Source: Thermoplasmatota archaeon (GTDB lineage: Archaea > Thermoplasmatota > Penumbrarchaeia > Penumbrarchaeales > Penumbrarchaeaceae). Taken from it: a stretch of 5,585 nucleotides of DNA. The notes under the pieces were generated by a model that was not told the DNA's origin, ran no database searches, and saw only the letters and a list, made by a program, of their open reading frames with translations. Position numbers and translations under genes: made by a program. How positions within the stretch are numbered: the stretch's first letter is position 1; each line of letters begins with the position of its first letter. The stretch spans positions 1 to 5,585 of the forward strand of contig JAUVLN010000164.1 of NCBI GenBank assembly GCA_030600725.1. The letters run 5' to 3'. Positions 5,265 through 5,585 of the stretch are shown piece by piece.

Positions 5265-5585
5265 TGTGGTCGGGTCAAGGTCGTAAGCCTCCTTCTGTTA
5301 GCCCCGGTTCGTTGCCTTGCCGGGGTTGGCGATATCTGCCTAAGCACTCTACCTTCCGATCCCGGGACGGGTCAATTCGGACATTTGAGCTTGCTCCATG
5401 GGAGGTTGGCCGTTTCATCCTATCCACGCCGAAGTCAGGGCCAAACCCATCATACAAATGACGTGGCGGTGTCGTTTCTGCTCCATTGCCTGCGCTCTCG
5501 CACATCCAGAAATCCGGATCCCATTGCCCCGAGGAGGGAGGACTTTCCTCAGCGGTGAACCGCCGTCGATCGCCCACCTTCTCCC
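5265..5585 (-). ncRNA. rnpB: RNase P RNA, archaeal, 5' end outside the window
   Basis: This is the catalytic RNA that trims the 5' leader of tRNA precursors. The conserved GAGGAAAGTCC block is at 5550-5540 and ACAGAAGGAGGCTTACGA is at 5298-5281. Together they form P4: AAG-CCTCC (5545-5537) pairs with GGAGGCTT (5292-5285) over eight base pairs, leaving the characteristic bulged U (5542). The specificity-domain signature GCAGAAACGACACCGCC lies near 5482-5465, followed by a stem CCACG/CGTGG (5466-5462 with 5428-5424). A P15-like hairpin CCCCGG/CCGGGG (5325-5320 with 5307-5302) stands just before ACAGAA. The 3' strand of P1 is expected at about 5280-5267, but its 5' partner is beyond base 5585. 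The 3' end is approximate; a T4 run follows at 5264-5261. Open frames through this region are not genes. Confidence 0.95.

Noticed and set aside
5275..5577. 100-codon minus-strand open frame, and a 71-codon frame on the plus strand at 5246-5461
   Set aside because: Both lie across the RNase P RNA, whose conserved blocks and P4 pairing explain the sequence. The translated peptides resemble no family.
1..5585. CRISPR array, insertion sequence or prophage module
   Set aside because: No spaced direct repeats, no transposase or integrase motifs and no terminal inverted repeats with target duplication were seen.

Overview
The window is archaeal and carries the last part of an RNA-plus-translocation gene block together with two less well known loci. 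Archaeal origin is indicated by an FtsY-type SRP receptor with a long charged N-terminus, a prefoldin alpha subunit, a DUF63 membrane protein, a COG2426 small export-type membrane protein, an RNase P RNA with archaeal-like sequence, and TATA-type rather than -35/-10 promoters. GC content is intermediate. Most starts have Shine-Dalgarno sites, but one gene looks leaderless. A Thermoplasmatota-like or related euryarchaeal lineage fits the gene set, but this is inference and was not tested with a tree.

Layout: most genes lie on the minus strand. Read in their own direction from the right edge they are: RNase P RNA (5' end outside the window), a short spacer with a candidate promoter and a possible 18-codon leader ORF, prefoldin alpha (pfdA), ftsY, a COG2426 membrane protein, then a 136-base gap with its own TATA-like element, and a stand-alone RQC-like/HRDC protein. 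pfdA, ftsY and the COG2426 gene are separated by only a few bases and look like one operon. It combines co-translational targeting (FtsY), chaperoning of nascent proteins (prefoldin) and an integral membrane protein.

On the left, a DUF63 membrane protein runs on the plus strand and converges on the HRDC gene. The 168-base gap between them holds a hairpin and T6 tract that suit termination of minus-strand transcription, with a possible pseudoknot. DUF63 is divergent from a KaiC/RadA-like ATPase that runs off the left edge. Their 152-base shared upstream region holds one TATA element for each gene and a perfect 12-bp palindrome.

No transposon, CRISPR array, tRNA or phage gene was seen. The points most worth a second look are the helicase-less RQC-like/HRDC protein, the altered Walker A motif of the KaiC-like protein, the possible leader ORF overlapping pfdA by ATGA, the pseudoknot-capable terminator, and a repeated basic amphipathic segment at the FtsY N-terminus.
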